The notes under the pieces are model-generated. The model had not been told where the DNA came from and made no database searches. It saw only the letters and a list, made by a program, of their open reading frames with translations. Position numbers and translations under genes: made by a program. From an uncultured Duncaniella sp. (GTDB lineage: Bacteria; Bacteroidota; Bacteroidia; Bacteroidales; Muribaculaceae), in contig CAJULW010000028.1 in the NCBI GenBank assembly GCA_910587515.1, forward strand, positions 1-64,000: a stretch of DNA of 64,000 nucleotides, read 5' to 3'. This document shows, piece by piece, positions 46,201-54,814 of the stretch; position 1 is the stretch's first letter, and the number at the start of each line of letters is the position of its first letter.

Positions 46201-46391
46201 AAAGCCTTTTGTCCAAGTGGCAGATTGAAGCATTGCGTCTGTATGTGAATATACAGAACCTGCATACGTTCACCGATTACTCCGGTTACGATCCGGAAGT
46301 GGGTTCTTACAATGTGCTTATGCGCAACATCGATAATGCGCGTTATCCGTCACAGCGTATCTACACTTTCGGTTTGAATCTTTCATTCTAA
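43215..46391 (+). CDS. SusC/RagA-family TonB-linked outer-membrane transporter
   Basis: A 1058-residue SusC-type transporter that imports glycan fragments. Signal peptide (MICLLLLPAFPLNAATG region), carboxypeptidase-like domain (VSGTVTSESDSEPLIGVSVR), the SusC signature with plug (DDVVVVGYGSMKRSDLTGSV; GRAAGVNVTSNTGAPGGG; PLYVVDGIPISG), then the 22-strand barrel ending in YTFGLNLSF. No N-terminal sigma-interaction (STN) domain is present, so regulation is probably by the HTCS only. The ATG at 43215 overlaps a 4-codon upstream frame (43208-43222). The SusD gene follows after 16 bases. Confidence 0.96.
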   Translation: MSKLILRKHLSLRLCEAVMICLLLLPAFPLNAATGPKINVSGTVTSESDSEPLIGVSVRIKGTKEGVATDIDGRYTLKASKGDVLIFSYIGYTTTEVKVDKNVIDVVLKDDNLKLDDVVVVGYGSMKRSDLTGSVVSVTAEDMKKSINTSLDQALQGRAAGVNVTSNTGAPGGGISVSIRGVNSFEGNEPLYVVDGIPISGQSDKNATTSALSSINPGDIISMEVLKDASATAIYGTRAANGVILITTRQGQAGKTKITYEGYYGIQELPGQLDVLNLREYAVYQNLRAEVIGFGAREEFKDPSLLGNGTNWQKEIFRTAPMHSHQLSISGGNEKHQYAIMGGFIDQDGIGIGSNFERYSLRLNINSELRKWLKVGVNAYVARRTQRNTFDEGSVIETAVRQLPEVPVRNADGSWGVQDENMYGTYFSNPVADALSRENSNKGTDIQVRGFADFTILKGLTLRVEGSTNINYYNTYYYCPVLELGYFTQSSESRRSSSNNMDNNLTAYLTYDRQFGKHHITAMAGHEARETEYEYLYGSRTGYIFNNVPELGVGDAKTAKNNSSCSSSAIESWYGRINYNFDNRYLLTATVRRDGSSSFSENNRWATFPSLALAWRVNQENFLKDVSVINNLKLRLGWGIVGNQSVWQQYAYGITMTSSATGIGQGYYPGNFSNPDLKWEKTRSYNAGIDLGLFGNRIEFIADVYKKDIDNILMPAALPSYIAGVIQSPWVNAGSMTNKGIELTLNTVNISNRDFQWTSGLTFSINRNKVTDLYTKSSALVGEINQTPYTYTQVGQPVGQLYGYKVIGMFKDESDFYQKDRFGNNILDENGERIPVALPVGKSIGRNEVWVGDYMFYDKDGNGVIDEKDREYIGNPEPKFTFGFSNNFYYKGFDMNVFLTGVYGNKIYNMLREKYTNPMSNSGLLKEATRIAVVGMRDPNGSPDDIRNAIIMNPDASVQRINTADANNNNRVSNRFVEDGSYLRIKNISLGYSLPKSLLSKWQIEALRLYVNIQNLHTFTDYSGYDPEVGSYNVLMRNIDNARYPSQRIYTFGLNLSF

Positions 46392-46407
46392 TCAATCCTG
46401 AAAAATC

Positions 46408-48009
46408 ATGAAAAAAACATTATACAGTCTACTGCTTTCAGCTTTGGCCTTGTCATCGCTGAATTCGTGCGGTGACGATTTCCTCGACAAGACCCCAAAG
46501 GATAGTTACACCGCTGATAATTTTTATAACGACCCTGCCGCGTTGAAAACTGCGACAGCGCCTCTTTATTGCCGCGCTTGGTTCGATTATAGCAACCGTA
46601 CCGCTCTCGCCTTGGGTTCTTGTCGTGCCAATGACGGTTATGGACAGTGGTTTCTTCCGGAATACTCATTGTTTACTGCGACAGCTCTTCATGAAGAAGT
46701 AGCTAATGCCTGGAAAGGATGTTATTCCGTTGTTTCCATGGCGAATGAAACAATAAAAGCGATAGAAGAAAAAACGAAAGGCGTTAGCGAGGCTCAGAAA
46801 AACGCTGCGATTGCCGAATGCCGTTTGATGAGAGGTCTGGCCTATTTCTATCTTGTCAGACTATGGGGTTCAGTGATCCTTTATGAGGATAATACCGTGG
46901 TGGTAAAAAATCCAGTTCAGCCGCGCCACAAAGAAGAGGATGTGTTGAAGTTCATTATCCGAGACTTTGAATATGCCAGCAAATGGCTTCCGGAGAATGC
47001 CGAGAAGGGACGTGCCTCAAGTTGGGCGGCGAAAGGTCTGCTTGCGAAGGCTTATCTTGCACGTTCCGGTTGGAATAACGGTGGTGTCCGTGATCAGGCT
47101 GATCTTGACAAGGCTTGCGAACTTTGCGCTGATGTCTGCAACAACTGCGGGCTGAAGCTGTATGACTACGCGAATCTCTATAAATACAAACACAACAATA
47201 ACGAAGAGTCCTTGTTGGCAGTCCAGGTTGTTCCCTTGGGCGAATGGGGCACTCAGAATCCTCTGCTGAGTGACCTGGCTTTCTCATCAGAAGTCGTTGG
47301 TGGTGTTGGAGCCTGGGGTTCGGCCCGTGGCACGATCGATATACTTGAGCAATATGAACCGGGCGATAAAATACGTCTGAAAGCCACGTATATGATCAAT
47401 GGCGCTCATTATGATGAGTTATGTATCAAAGACGGTGGATATACATACGAGGGAGATGAGGCTCCGTTCAAAAAAGGTGTCCCTGGAGGCCCGGACGATG
47501 ATAACGACGGTTACGTCGCTATGATGAACTCACCGCTCAACATCTATCTTCTGCGCCTTGCCGACGTATATCTTACATACGGTGAAGCCGCGCTCGGCAA
47601 CAAAGAGTCGCTTAGCGAGGGCGAAGGTCTGGAATATTTCAACAAGGTGCGTCAACGCGCCGGTCTTCGACCCAAAAGTTCGATTTCTTTTGACGATGTG
47701 ATCCGTGAACGTCGCGTTGAGTTTGCATTGGAATATTGCAACTGGTACGACATGGTGAGTTGGTATCGTTGGCAGCCGGAGAAGATGTTGGCCTATTTCA
47801 ATAACCAGAAACGTGGTTGGGTAGCCAAAAAAATCAGAAGAAACGAGAACGGTATTTTCGATTTCGGACCTGAATCCGATTGGACTAAGGTTGAGCCAGC
47901 GGTGGTCATAACCCACAACAATGTCTTCCTTCCTTATCCCGAAGTGGACGTGATACAGAACCCGCTGCTCAAGGATGAACCGCAGTCTTATAACTTTAAT
48001 GAAGAATAG
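46408..48009 (+). CDS. SusD/RagB-family nutrient-binding lipoprotein
   Basis: A 533-residue surface lipoprotein that caps SusC and binds glycan. Lipobox LNSC with lipid Cys at about residue 21 (signal MKKTLYSLLLSALALSSLNS). The TPR-like helical core is visible (RLMRGLAYFYLVRLWGSVIL, KGLLAKAYLARSG) and the C-terminal SusD region contains YLLRLADVYLTYGEAALG and RERRVEFALEYCNWYDM. It pairs with the SusC upstream and precedes the IPT-domain protein by 2 bases. Confidence 0.95.
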   Translation: MKKTLYSLLLSALALSSLNSCGDDFLDKTPKDSYTADNFYNDPAALKTATAPLYCRAWFDYSNRTALALGSCRANDGYGQWFLPEYSLFTATALHEEVANAWKGCYSVVSMANETIKAIEEKTKGVSEAQKNAAIAECRLMRGLAYFYLVRLWGSVILYEDNTVVVKNPVQPRHKEEDVLKFIIRDFEYASKWLPENAEKGRASSWAAKGLLAKAYLARSGWNNGGVRDQADLDKACELCADVCNNCGLKLYDYANLYKYKHNNNEESLLAVQVVPLGEWGTQNPLLSDLAFSSEVVGGVGAWGSARGTIDILEQYEPGDKIRLKATYMINGAHYDELCIKDGGYTYEGDEAPFKKGVPGGPDDDNDGYVAMMNSPLNIYLLRLADVYLTYGEAALGNKESLSEGEGLEYFNKVRQRAGLRPKSSISFDDVIRERRVEFALEYCNWYDMVSWYRWQPEKMLAYFNNQKRGWVAKKIRRNENGIFDFGPESDWTKVEPAVVITHNNVFLPYPEVDVIQNPLLKDEPQSYNFNEE

Positions 48010-48011
48010 TC

Positions 48012-49460
48012 ATGAAAGCAATGGCAAATATAAAATTTTTCCTCTTGGCATTGGTTATCCCGGTGCTGGCGGGTTTCGTGTCATCGTGCGATAACGATGA
48101 CGACGGTGCTCCGGTCATACTGCAGGTCAGGACTACAGATCCTGAAAAAGCCGACAGTACCTTCGTGCAGGGTACACCAGGTCAGATGATAGTTATCGAA
48201 GGTCGTAACCTCGGTAGTGTTAAGGACATATATATCAATGACCAGAAAATATCGTTCAACCACAATTATGTGACTTCGACAAGCATTATAGTCGTTATTC
48301 CGGCCAATCTTGAACTTTCGGCCTACGATCCCTCCCTTCCTAAGGAGATCAAGGTTGTGACTTCCGGTGGCATAGCTACATACGCGTTTCATGTGCTTGC
48401 AGCCGCCCCGTCGGTTATCCGTACACAGATGTCATTCCCGGTGATGCCAGGTGATCCAATCACGATTTTCGGCACAAACTTCTATGAATTAGAGAAAATT
48501 GTCATGGTCGGAAAGAACGGCTCGGAAATTGAGATCACTGACTATACTTGGATTGACACTCCGACTGCCGAGGATGAGACCTCGACCATCAGATTCAACC
48601 TTCCCGCAGGAGCCGAGGATATGGGTGAGATCGTGATTACCTGTGCGGCTGCCGAAATCTCGGTTCCGTATGCTCTTACAGTTCAGCCTCCGGTCATCAA
48701 GAGTTTCAGCAGTGATATGCCTGTAGTCGGTAGCGAATTCTTCATCACCGGTGAAAACTTCCTGAGTGTGAAGAGTGTCAGGATCTGCAATGAGATAGAA
48801 ATTTCTGAAGATGATTTCCGCGTATCCGCGACCAACGACACCATTTATATGAAACTTCCATCCGCTCCTTCGGCTGTAGGTTCTATTTCTGTGTCGGCTG
48901 CAGGTGGTGTAGGACAAAGCGATCCTACTTTCTATCCTCTCGGTAATGTTATTCTTGACTTTGACAATGTCGGAGGCTTTAGTTGGGGTGCTGATGCCGC
49001 CATGTATGAAGGTGACGGAGCCAATCCTCCTTTCATAACCACAGGCAAGGCATGCGGTGTCGTCAAGAGCAATGTAGGACAAAACTGGTGGTTCGGTGCG
49101 ATATATGCTAATGCGGTATATACTAATAGCATACCTGATTCGACGCCTACATCCGAGATACTTGTCCGTTATGAGATCTATATGACCTATCCGTTCGGCA
49201 CTATCACACACAGTATTCAGATCGGTGGCGACAATTCAATGACAAGTGGCATTGTGCCAGTGTCAGCTATTACAGGCGAGCCGGAATACGGTAAATGGAT
49301 TCCTGTCGAAATGACTCTTTCGGACGTCTGCACACAGGCAACCTACGGAGAACTTAAGGCTAATAATACTTTCTATATAGTATCAGTCAACCCGCAGACA
49401 GAAGTCGTACCGAATTATGAATTCTACATTGACAATATCCGTCTGATTAAGAAAAAATGA
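48012..49460 (+). CDS. IPT/TIG-domain surface glycan-binding lipoprotein (SGBP)
   Basis: A 482-residue lipoprotein (signal ending AGFVSSC, lipid Cys near 26). Residues 35-290 hold three IPT/TIG immunoglobulin-like repeats (QMIVIEGRNLGSVKDIYIND; DPITIFGTNFYELEKIVMV; SEFFITGENFLSVKSVRIC). The C-terminal about 180 residues (FDNVGGFSWGADAAMYEG; YEFYIDNIRLIKKK) form the glycan-binding domain seen in PUL-encoded SGBPs, Trp- and Tyr-rich. It lies in the canonical position after susCD and would recruit polysaccharide for the GH5 enzyme encoded next. Confidence 0.9.
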   Translation: MKAMANIKFFLLALVIPVLAGFVSSCDNDDDGAPVILQVRTTDPEKADSTFVQGTPGQMIVIEGRNLGSVKDIYINDQKISFNHNYVTSTSIIVVIPANLELSAYDPSLPKEIKVVTSGGIATYAFHVLAAAPSVIRTQMSFPVMPGDPITIFGTNFYELEKIVMVGKNGSEIEITDYTWIDTPTAEDETSTIRFNLPAGAEDMGEIVITCAAAEISVPYALTVQPPVIKSFSSDMPVVGSEFFITGENFLSVKSVRICNEIEISEDDFRVSATNDTIYMKLPSAPSAVGSISVSAAGGVGQSDPTFYPLGNVILDFDNVGGFSWGADAAMYEGDGANPPFITTGKACGVVKSNVGQNWWFGAIYANAVYTNSIPDSTPTSEILVRYEIYMTYPFGTITHSIQIGGDNSMTSGIVPVSAITGEPEYGKWIPVEMTLSDVCTQATYGELKANNTFYIVSVNPQTEVVPNYEFYIDNIRLIKKK

Positions 49461-49560
49461 TAATTGATTTGCGATAGGCGTATCCTCGCTTTTGTCTGAG
49501 GACTGGAAATTCCTTTCGGGGGAAAGCGGGGATGCGTTTATAACACAACCATAATCAAAT

Positions 49561-50997
49561 ATGAATAAGAATAAGATTTCAATAATGCTCATCTGCCTGC
49601 TCTCGCTTATCATGGGAGCTTGTAAGGATGACAAGAACGTGTTTGTCGAAGTGCCTTCTGAATTTCTCAATCTCGACTTCGACGCCCGTCAGGATCGTAG
49701 GACAATAAAGATCGACAGTGACGGTGAATGGCGCTTGATCTCGTCGGATCCCTCATGGTGTACAACCTCGCATGAGATCGGTGAGAACGAGCAGTATGTC
49801 AACGTATATGTGACACGCAATTTTGGTTCGGAAGACCGTACTGCGACTCTTACCTTGACTGCAAGCGGAAGTGAGAAAGTCGTTATAAACGTAAAACAAA
49901 AAATGATTCCGTTGGCAGATGAGTCAGGTTGGGAGTCAGCTTTTGTCGCAAGCCGAAATATGAAAGTGGGTTGCAACCTCTACAATACCCTCGACGCGGC
50001 AGGTACTTGGTTTGATCCGGATGATATCGTTACGTGTGAGACTTGCTGGGGACAGCCGCTCGCCGATCAGGAGTGGTTCGATGCCCTTTACCGTAATGGA
50101 TTCAGGTGCGTGCGTGTTCCTGTCACCTGGTGGTTGCATATGGACGAGAATTGGAATGTCAAAGAACCGTGGATGGCACGTGTGGAAGAAGTAGTCAACT
50201 ACGCTCTCAACGCTGGTCTCTACTGCATACTCAATGTCCATCATGACACCGGTGCTAATGACGGATCTGATCCTAAAAACCAAGGTGGATGGCTGAGTGC
50301 CGATCTCGACAATATGGACGATATATCAGCTAAATTCGAGTCTCTGTGGACACAGATTGCCAACCGTTTCAACAAGTATGGAGAAAAATTGCTTTTCGAG
50401 GGCTACAATGAGATGCTTGACGCAAAGGACTCATGGGTTGAGCCGATTGCCGGTGGCTACGAGGGTATAAATATTCTCGCCCAAAAGTTCGTTGACACCG
50501 TGCGTTCGACCGGTGGCAACAATGCACACCGCAACCTTATAGTCAACACCTACGGAGCCGGTGGTAGCAAGACCCGTCTTGACAATTTTGAGATTCCAGT
50601 GGATAATGTGGGCGGACATCTACTATTGGAAGTCCACAACTATACACCGGCTGTATTTTCAAATCTTGAAGACAAGACTCCCGAAGAGTTTGTTGAGGAA
50701 TTCGGTGAATTACCAAAGTGGACTCCGGAATATGAAGCGGTGTTGGGTGGAGAACTTGACCTCCTTATTGATTATTCCAATAAAAATAACATTCCTATCA
50801 TCATCGGAGAGTGCGGTGCGCACGAAAGTATCGCTGACGAGGAGAAAGCCAAATATGGTAAGTTCATAACTTCATATCCTAAAGGCAAGGCTGACATAAT
50901 AGCTGTCTATTGGGCCGGTGGTCAAATGATTGATCGCGTGACCAAAGAGAAAAACTCGCCTCTGTTTGTCGATGCCTTTATTGAAGGTGCACAGTAA
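49561..50997 (+). CDS. BACON-GH5 endo-glucanase lipoprotein (xyloglucanase candidate)
   Basis: A 478-residue surface lipoprotein. Lipobox MGAC (lipid Cys near residue 21), then a BACON domain (about 30-120; IKIDSDGEWRLISSDPSWC), then GH5. Catalytic residues are acid/base Glu284 in FEGYNEML and nucleophile Glu417 in IIIGECGAHE; NVHHDTGAND and VHNYTPAVFS line the cleft. BACON-GH5 is the architecture of the Bacteroides ovatus endo-xyloglucanase, but the motif GCNLYNTLDA differs from the GWNLGNTLDA common in GH5_4, so the subfamily and substrate are not certain. It is the last gene of the susC operon. Confidence 0.88.
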   Translation: MNKNKISIMLICLLSLIMGACKDDKNVFVEVPSEFLNLDFDARQDRRTIKIDSDGEWRLISSDPSWCTTSHEIGENEQYVNVYVTRNFGSEDRTATLTLTASGSEKVVINVKQKMIPLADESGWESAFVASRNMKVGCNLYNTLDAAGTWFDPDDIVTCETCWGQPLADQEWFDALYRNGFRCVRVPVTWWLHMDENWNVKEPWMARVEEVVNYALNAGLYCILNVHHDTGANDGSDPKNQGGWLSADLDNMDDISAKFESLWTQIANRFNKYGEKLLFEGYNEMLDAKDSWVEPIAGGYEGINILAQKFVDTVRSTGGNNAHRNLIVNTYGAGGSKTRLDNFEIPVDNVGGHLLLEVHNYTPAVFSNLEDKTPEEFVEEFGELPKWTPEYEAVLGGELDLLIDYSNKNNIPIIIGECGAHESIADEEKAKYGKFITSYPKGKADIIAVYWAGGQMIDRVTKEKNSPLFVDAFIEGAQ

Positions 50998-51158
50998 ATA
51001 TAATATACACGTAGCATCTTTTGATTTAGGACTTTAGTTTTTCAGGTATATATATTTATTATGACTGTTTTTAAACCTTTATCTTTTTCTTGATTTCTTC
51101 TTTATCGAATTAAGATTGTTTTAGTTTTTTTGATTAATAAACCTTTGATCAAATCTTG

Positions 51159-51199
51159 TGCCCTGTCGCTCCGATATATAGGAACGACAGGGCATTTTA
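51159..51199 (+). terminator. Terminator of susC-GH5 operon
   Basis: Strong stem TGCCCTGTCGCTCC with GGAACGACAGGGCA, followed by TTTTATAT. It lies about 160 bases after the GH5 stop. The AT-rich stretch between the stop and this hairpin holds nothing recognisable. Confidence 0.8.
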
Positions 51200-51234
51200 T
51201 ATATTAAATCAGAGCTTTTGTATGCAGATAATTC

Positions 51235-51897
51235 GGCAGGGTGGACATTTGGGATGATAAACCCCTTGCAATGAATTGTTTTTCATATCTTTGTGATATG
51301 GTTAAAAAGGGTCTCCGAAAGTTGTCAGGAGTGGCCTGAGAGGCCGCGCACAACGATATAAATGCAAGGTCGCTGGCCGCGTTTTGACGGAGGTATCCGT
51401 CGTGACAAATCCAGGGGCATTACAACTATGTGGAAGGCAAATAGAGGTTGGAAGAACTTACAATCAAGTATGGTGTCAACGGGAGGACCATTCACCGGGA
51501 TCTCTAAGACATGCGTTATGTTCGCAAGATCGAAATAATATAATGATGTAGTCAACGAGAGAGTGCGTGATAACAGAATGACTCGCAAGACGCCCATGTA
51601 TGAGACCGAAGTTTCGCAGCGCATACTTAAGCCTTAAATGCAACCTGCCGTTATTGTGGACTTTCTACGATTATCCTGAAACCTGTCTTCCAAATACCAA
51701 CAACGCTCTTGAGCGATTATTTGCCGACCTCAAGGCAAGGGTCGGGGTATAACACTGAGGAATCAGCAGTGGGCACATAGAAAGAAACTGTTGGATGAAT
51801 ATATTAAAAGGAATTATTGATTTACGCCATTCATCACCATAAATGTCTACATGGAACTTTTTTATGATAAATTATCACTCCAAATGTCCTCCCCGCT
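51235..51897 (+). mobile_element. Internally deleted insertion sequence remnant
   Basis: Imperfect 26-base terminal inverted repeats bound the element: left 51235-51260, right 51872-51897, sharing the core GGACATTTGG and a following TGATAA. A direct repeat GATAATT flanks both ends (51227-51233 and 51898-51904), a likely target duplication. Inside lies a degraded transposase with a promoter (TTG, 17 bases, TATCTTTG at 51286-51293). At 663 bases it is too short for a complete element of this domain set, so the middle of the gene appears deleted. Family not identified. Confidence 0.75.
51306..51834 (+). pseudogene. Degenerate transposase
   Basis: Three frames together spell parts of a transposase. 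First a zinc-ribbon piece (SPKVVRSGLRGRAQRYKCKV, then AGRVL) near 51310-51380, whose second Cys pair is already lost. Then a helix-turn-helix piece with internal stops (LEELTIKYGVNGRTIHRDL) near 51450-51510. Finally a DDE-type C-terminus (ETCLPNTNNALERLFADLK) near 51675-51735 that shifts frame into RNQQWAHRKKLLDEYIKRNY and stops near 51830. The catalytic centre between them is missing. It is certainly non-functional. Confidence 0.75.
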
Positions 51898-51983
51898 GAT
51901 AATTTCGAATTACCGGAGGCTTTCATAATCAAGTAAAGACTTCCGGTGAATATATGTATTATTATAACAGGCCTCTGTTAAAT

Positions 51984-52052
51984 GGAAAGAGTCCGGTACA
52001 ATATCGGACTCTTTCCAAAATCGGATAGTGTTTAAGCAGTCCGACTTTTTTT
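51984..52052. terminator. Double hairpin between convergent genes
   Basis: A perfect 12-bp stem GGAAAGAGTCCG/CGGACTCTTTCC (51984-52016), then a second hairpin TCGGA...TCCGA followed by seven T's on the plus strand (52021-52052). The second also reads as a terminator (TCCGATTTT) for the minus-strand GH31 gene. Confidence 0.7.
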
Positions 52053-52105
52053 GTGTACTTCAATTCTGATGCAGCTCGTGTTCGAATGGCATCCAATTAA
52101 AAATT

Positions 52106-54550
52106 TTACATGTGGATTTTGTGGCTTTGGCCGTTGTATTCAATTGTTTTTGTCCTGATGTTTTTTCCGTCGGTAAGGATGATGTTGAATTTTCTGTTTT
52201 TGAGCATACCTGGATATGAGCCGTTTCGTTTGCCTATCGTAAGCGTATTCGATTTGTCATCCCAATGGAAATTGATGGTTGAATATTCTCCCTTTTCATA
52301 GTTGTAGTTGTCGAATTCATCCTCGTAGAGTATGAATTCTCCGTTGTCACCGGCATAGACGCGCACGTCGAGATTGTCCCACGGTTTTTCGGTGGCATAC
52401 TGTACATCGGGTCCGATCGGAAGTATGGAGCCGGCTTTTACGTATAGAGGTATGGTTTTGATGTCGGTCGCACGGACAATTGTTTTGCCACCGGAAAATT
52501 TCTCACCGGTGAAGAAGTCATACCAGTCCGCGCCTTTCGGGAAGAAGACCTCTGCCTGACGTGGCGACATGAAGTCGACAATGCTTGTCGCTGCTGACGG
52601 GTCGGCTGTTTCCTTTCGGTCCCAACCGGAGTTCTCGTCGATATCGGAGACATGTTCCGGAGTGTATTGAGCTTCAAGGACAGGTGCGGCCATGAGAGCT
52701 TGGCCAAGCATGAACTGGTCGCCTCGGTTCCATGTCGCTTTGTCGGATGCAAAGTCAGCGACGAGAGGACGGATAATTGACTCGCGTCGTGATGTCACTC
52801 CCCACGATGTTGAATATAGGTAGGGTAGGAGTGTGTAGCGCAGTCTGATGGATTCTTCGATGGCATCGTAGACGGGCTCTCCTTTTTTGCCGAACTCATA
52901 GATTTCGCGACGTACGTCGGCTCCGTGCGAGCGCATCATAGGCAGGAATGTGCCCATCTGAAGCCAACGCACATACAACTCTTTGAACTGAGGGTTTTTC
53001 GCTGCACCGTTTTCCACCCCGGGCATGTTGTAGGCACTACAGAAAAAGCCTCCGAGGTCGGAATTGACGTTAGGGTTGCCTGTCATAGAGAAATTCAGCA
53101 TCGCGGGTATCTGGTTTCGGAGCATTTCCCAGGTCGAGGCGACATCACCGGTCCATACGTTGCATCCGTAACGTTGTTGCCCAGTCCATCCGGAACGTGT
53201 GAGGATAAACACTCGCATACTATCGGAAACAGCCCGTTGATGGTCGTAGACACCGCCCACGGTCATGAGCGGATAGGCGCCACGCACACGTCTGAAAGAG
53301 CCGAGTGTGGTTTTTCGTGTCATGTCCTCTTCTTTTATACAGTAATGGTCAGGTTCGGTCGAGTCCATCCACCAACCGTCCATACCTACATCGTAAAGCC
53401 GACGAAGGTGTTTCCAATATATGTCGCGTGCCATCGGACTGTAAGCGTCGTAGACTTTTACTCCCGACGGATAGTCGGTTCGTGCAGGCCAAATATCCGC
53501 TATGCCAGACATCGGCCATGTCGTAATGTCGAAAAGCAGGCCTTTTTCTCCGAGTTCTTGAAACTGTTTGGTCTGTGGACCAAACGATGACCAGATGGAT
53601 ATTATCGCGTGGGCGTTGGCAGCGTGTATGCTGTCCATCATGCCTTTCGGATCTTTGAAATCGGGAGTGAGAAACTCCATGGCGTTCCAAAGATAGTTGC
53701 TTCCCCAGTATTGCCAGTCCTGTATGACACCGTCGAGCGGCACTCCGAGTTCACGGTGACGCTTCACCACGTCGGTGATCTCCTTTTGTGATTTATAGCG
53801 CTCGCGGCTTTGCCAGAATCCGTAGGTTAGCGGGAACATGGGGACGTCGCCTGTAAGTGCGCGAATCTGCCGGATGCTTCCGTCTATAGTTCCATTGTCA
53901 TATATAAAGTAGTAGTCGACACAGTCACCCACTTCTGATTCGAATGAGGCTTCGACGGAGCTGTCGCTGAAAAATGTCGGGGAGTAATTATCCCAGATTA
54001 TACCATAACCTTTTACAGATTGGATTACCGGTATTCCGTCTTCTATATTGCCCGGAATCAGGTTGTGGCTTACACCGCGTTGCGAGAGCGTGCCTTTTTC
54101 GAGATTGCCAAGCCCGTAGATCGCTTCGTCCTTATCGAGTCCGAATGTCTGTTTAATCCGGTAGGACGCTGTGCCGGCATCGTCAAAGGGTGTGAATATA
54201 GCGGGTGTGTTTTCTTTAATCAGTGTTTTGTTTTTATTGTCTCTGAACGCGACAGTTCCGGATTTAAGATCGATCGAAGCGGTTATATCGTTGCTTTTGA
54301 CTTCGATTTGTGCGTCTTTTCGTCGTGTGTCGAGTTTGGTTTGTTGCGGTGAGGCTATGACTGACAGGCTTGTTTTTTCGAAGTTGTTTCCGACAGGCGA
54401 TTTGATCACTCTGACCGCTCCCGGATTGTAGAACTGTAGTTCGATCACAGTGCGGTCTACGGTAGCCTTCACTCCGGTTGGCGTTTGCTCGAATGTCTGC
54501 GCGTTGAGCGTAAAGACGGCTGACAGAAGAATTGATGGTATGATACGCAT
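52106..54550 (-). CDS. GH31 family alpha-xylosidase
   Basis: An 814-residue exported GH31 enzyme (signal MRIIPSILLSAVFTLNA). N-terminal beta-sandwich (about 20-230), then the barrel: DGVIQDWQYWG, nucleophile Asp396 in WWMDSTEPD, and MRSHGADVRREIYEFG with the acid/base region. C-terminal beta-domains follow (FPKGADWYDFFTGEKFSGG). The motif set and an insert near the active site resemble PUL alpha-xylosidases that remove xylose from xyloglucan oligosaccharides; alpha-glucosidase cannot be excluded on motifs alone. It is convergent with the susC-GH5 operon, with the IS remnant between. Confidence 0.9.
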   Translation of the reverse strand: MRIIPSILLSAVFTLNAQTFEQTPTGVKATVDRTVIELQFYNPGAVRVIKSPVGNNFEKTSLSVIASPQQTKLDTRRKDAQIEVKSNDITASIDLKSGTVAFRDNKNKTLIKENTPAIFTPFDDAGTASYRIKQTFGLDKDEAIYGLGNLEKGTLSQRGVSHNLIPGNIEDGIPVIQSVKGYGIIWDNYSPTFFSDSSVEASFESEVGDCVDYYFIYDNGTIDGSIRQIRALTGDVPMFPLTYGFWQSRERYKSQKEITDVVKRHRELGVPLDGVIQDWQYWGSNYLWNAMEFLTPDFKDPKGMMDSIHAANAHAIISIWSSFGPQTKQFQELGEKGLLFDITTWPMSGIADIWPARTDYPSGVKVYDAYSPMARDIYWKHLRRLYDVGMDGWWMDSTEPDHYCIKEEDMTRKTTLGSFRRVRGAYPLMTVGGVYDHQRAVSDSMRVFILTRSGWTGQQRYGCNVWTGDVASTWEMLRNQIPAMLNFSMTGNPNVNSDLGGFFCSAYNMPGVENGAAKNPQFKELYVRWLQMGTFLPMMRSHGADVRREIYEFGKKGEPVYDAIEESIRLRYTLLPYLYSTSWGVTSRRESIIRPLVADFASDKATWNRGDQFMLGQALMAAPVLEAQYTPEHVSDIDENSGWDRKETADPSAATSIVDFMSPRQAEVFFPKGADWYDFFTGEKFSGGKTIVRATDIKTIPLYVKAGSILPIGPDVQYATEKPWDNLDVRVYAGDNGEFILYEDEFDNYNYEKGEYSTINFHWDDKSNTLTIGKRNGSYPGMLKNRKFNIILTDGKNIRTKTIEYNGQSHKIHM

Positions 54551-54722
54551 GGGTTAGACTGTGTTGTAAGGCGTTGAATGGTGTTAAATAGATTGTTCGT
54601 GTTTTTGAAACCGTTGGTTTCCCATAACTAAAACTTGTGATCGTAAAGTTAGAAAAACCGTTTTTCCCCTATGTGTAAACAATGATAAGCAAAGACACCA
54701 ACAATGTTATCAGGCCCGGTAG

Positions 54723-54759
54723 AAATGAAAACCCGGTACGATAGATGTCGCACCGGGTT
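54723..54759 (-). terminator. Terminator of pectate-lyase gene
   Basis: An 8-bp stem AACCCGGT with ACCGGGTT, 14-base loop, followed on the minus strand by TTTTCATTT. It lies about 55 bases after the lyase stop. Confidence 0.65.
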
Positions 54760-54814
54760 GATGGTCAGAAGTCCGCGTCAATGCAGACTTGAAATGGTCT
54801 TATATCCTACCGTA

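Noticed and set aside
48489..49211. Minus-strand frame of 240 codons inside the SGBP gene
   Set aside because: Antisense to the IPT-domain protein, rich in Arg, Ile and His, with no recognisable motif or signal.
51325..51624. Minus-strand frame of 99 codons in the IS remnant
   Set aside because: The plus strand reads as broken transposase with zinc-ribbon and DDE-type pieces; this frame is its shadow.
52925..53590. Plus-strand frame of 221 codons inside the GH31 gene
   Set aside because: Antisense to the catalytic barrel of GH31, His- and Cys-rich with no domain.
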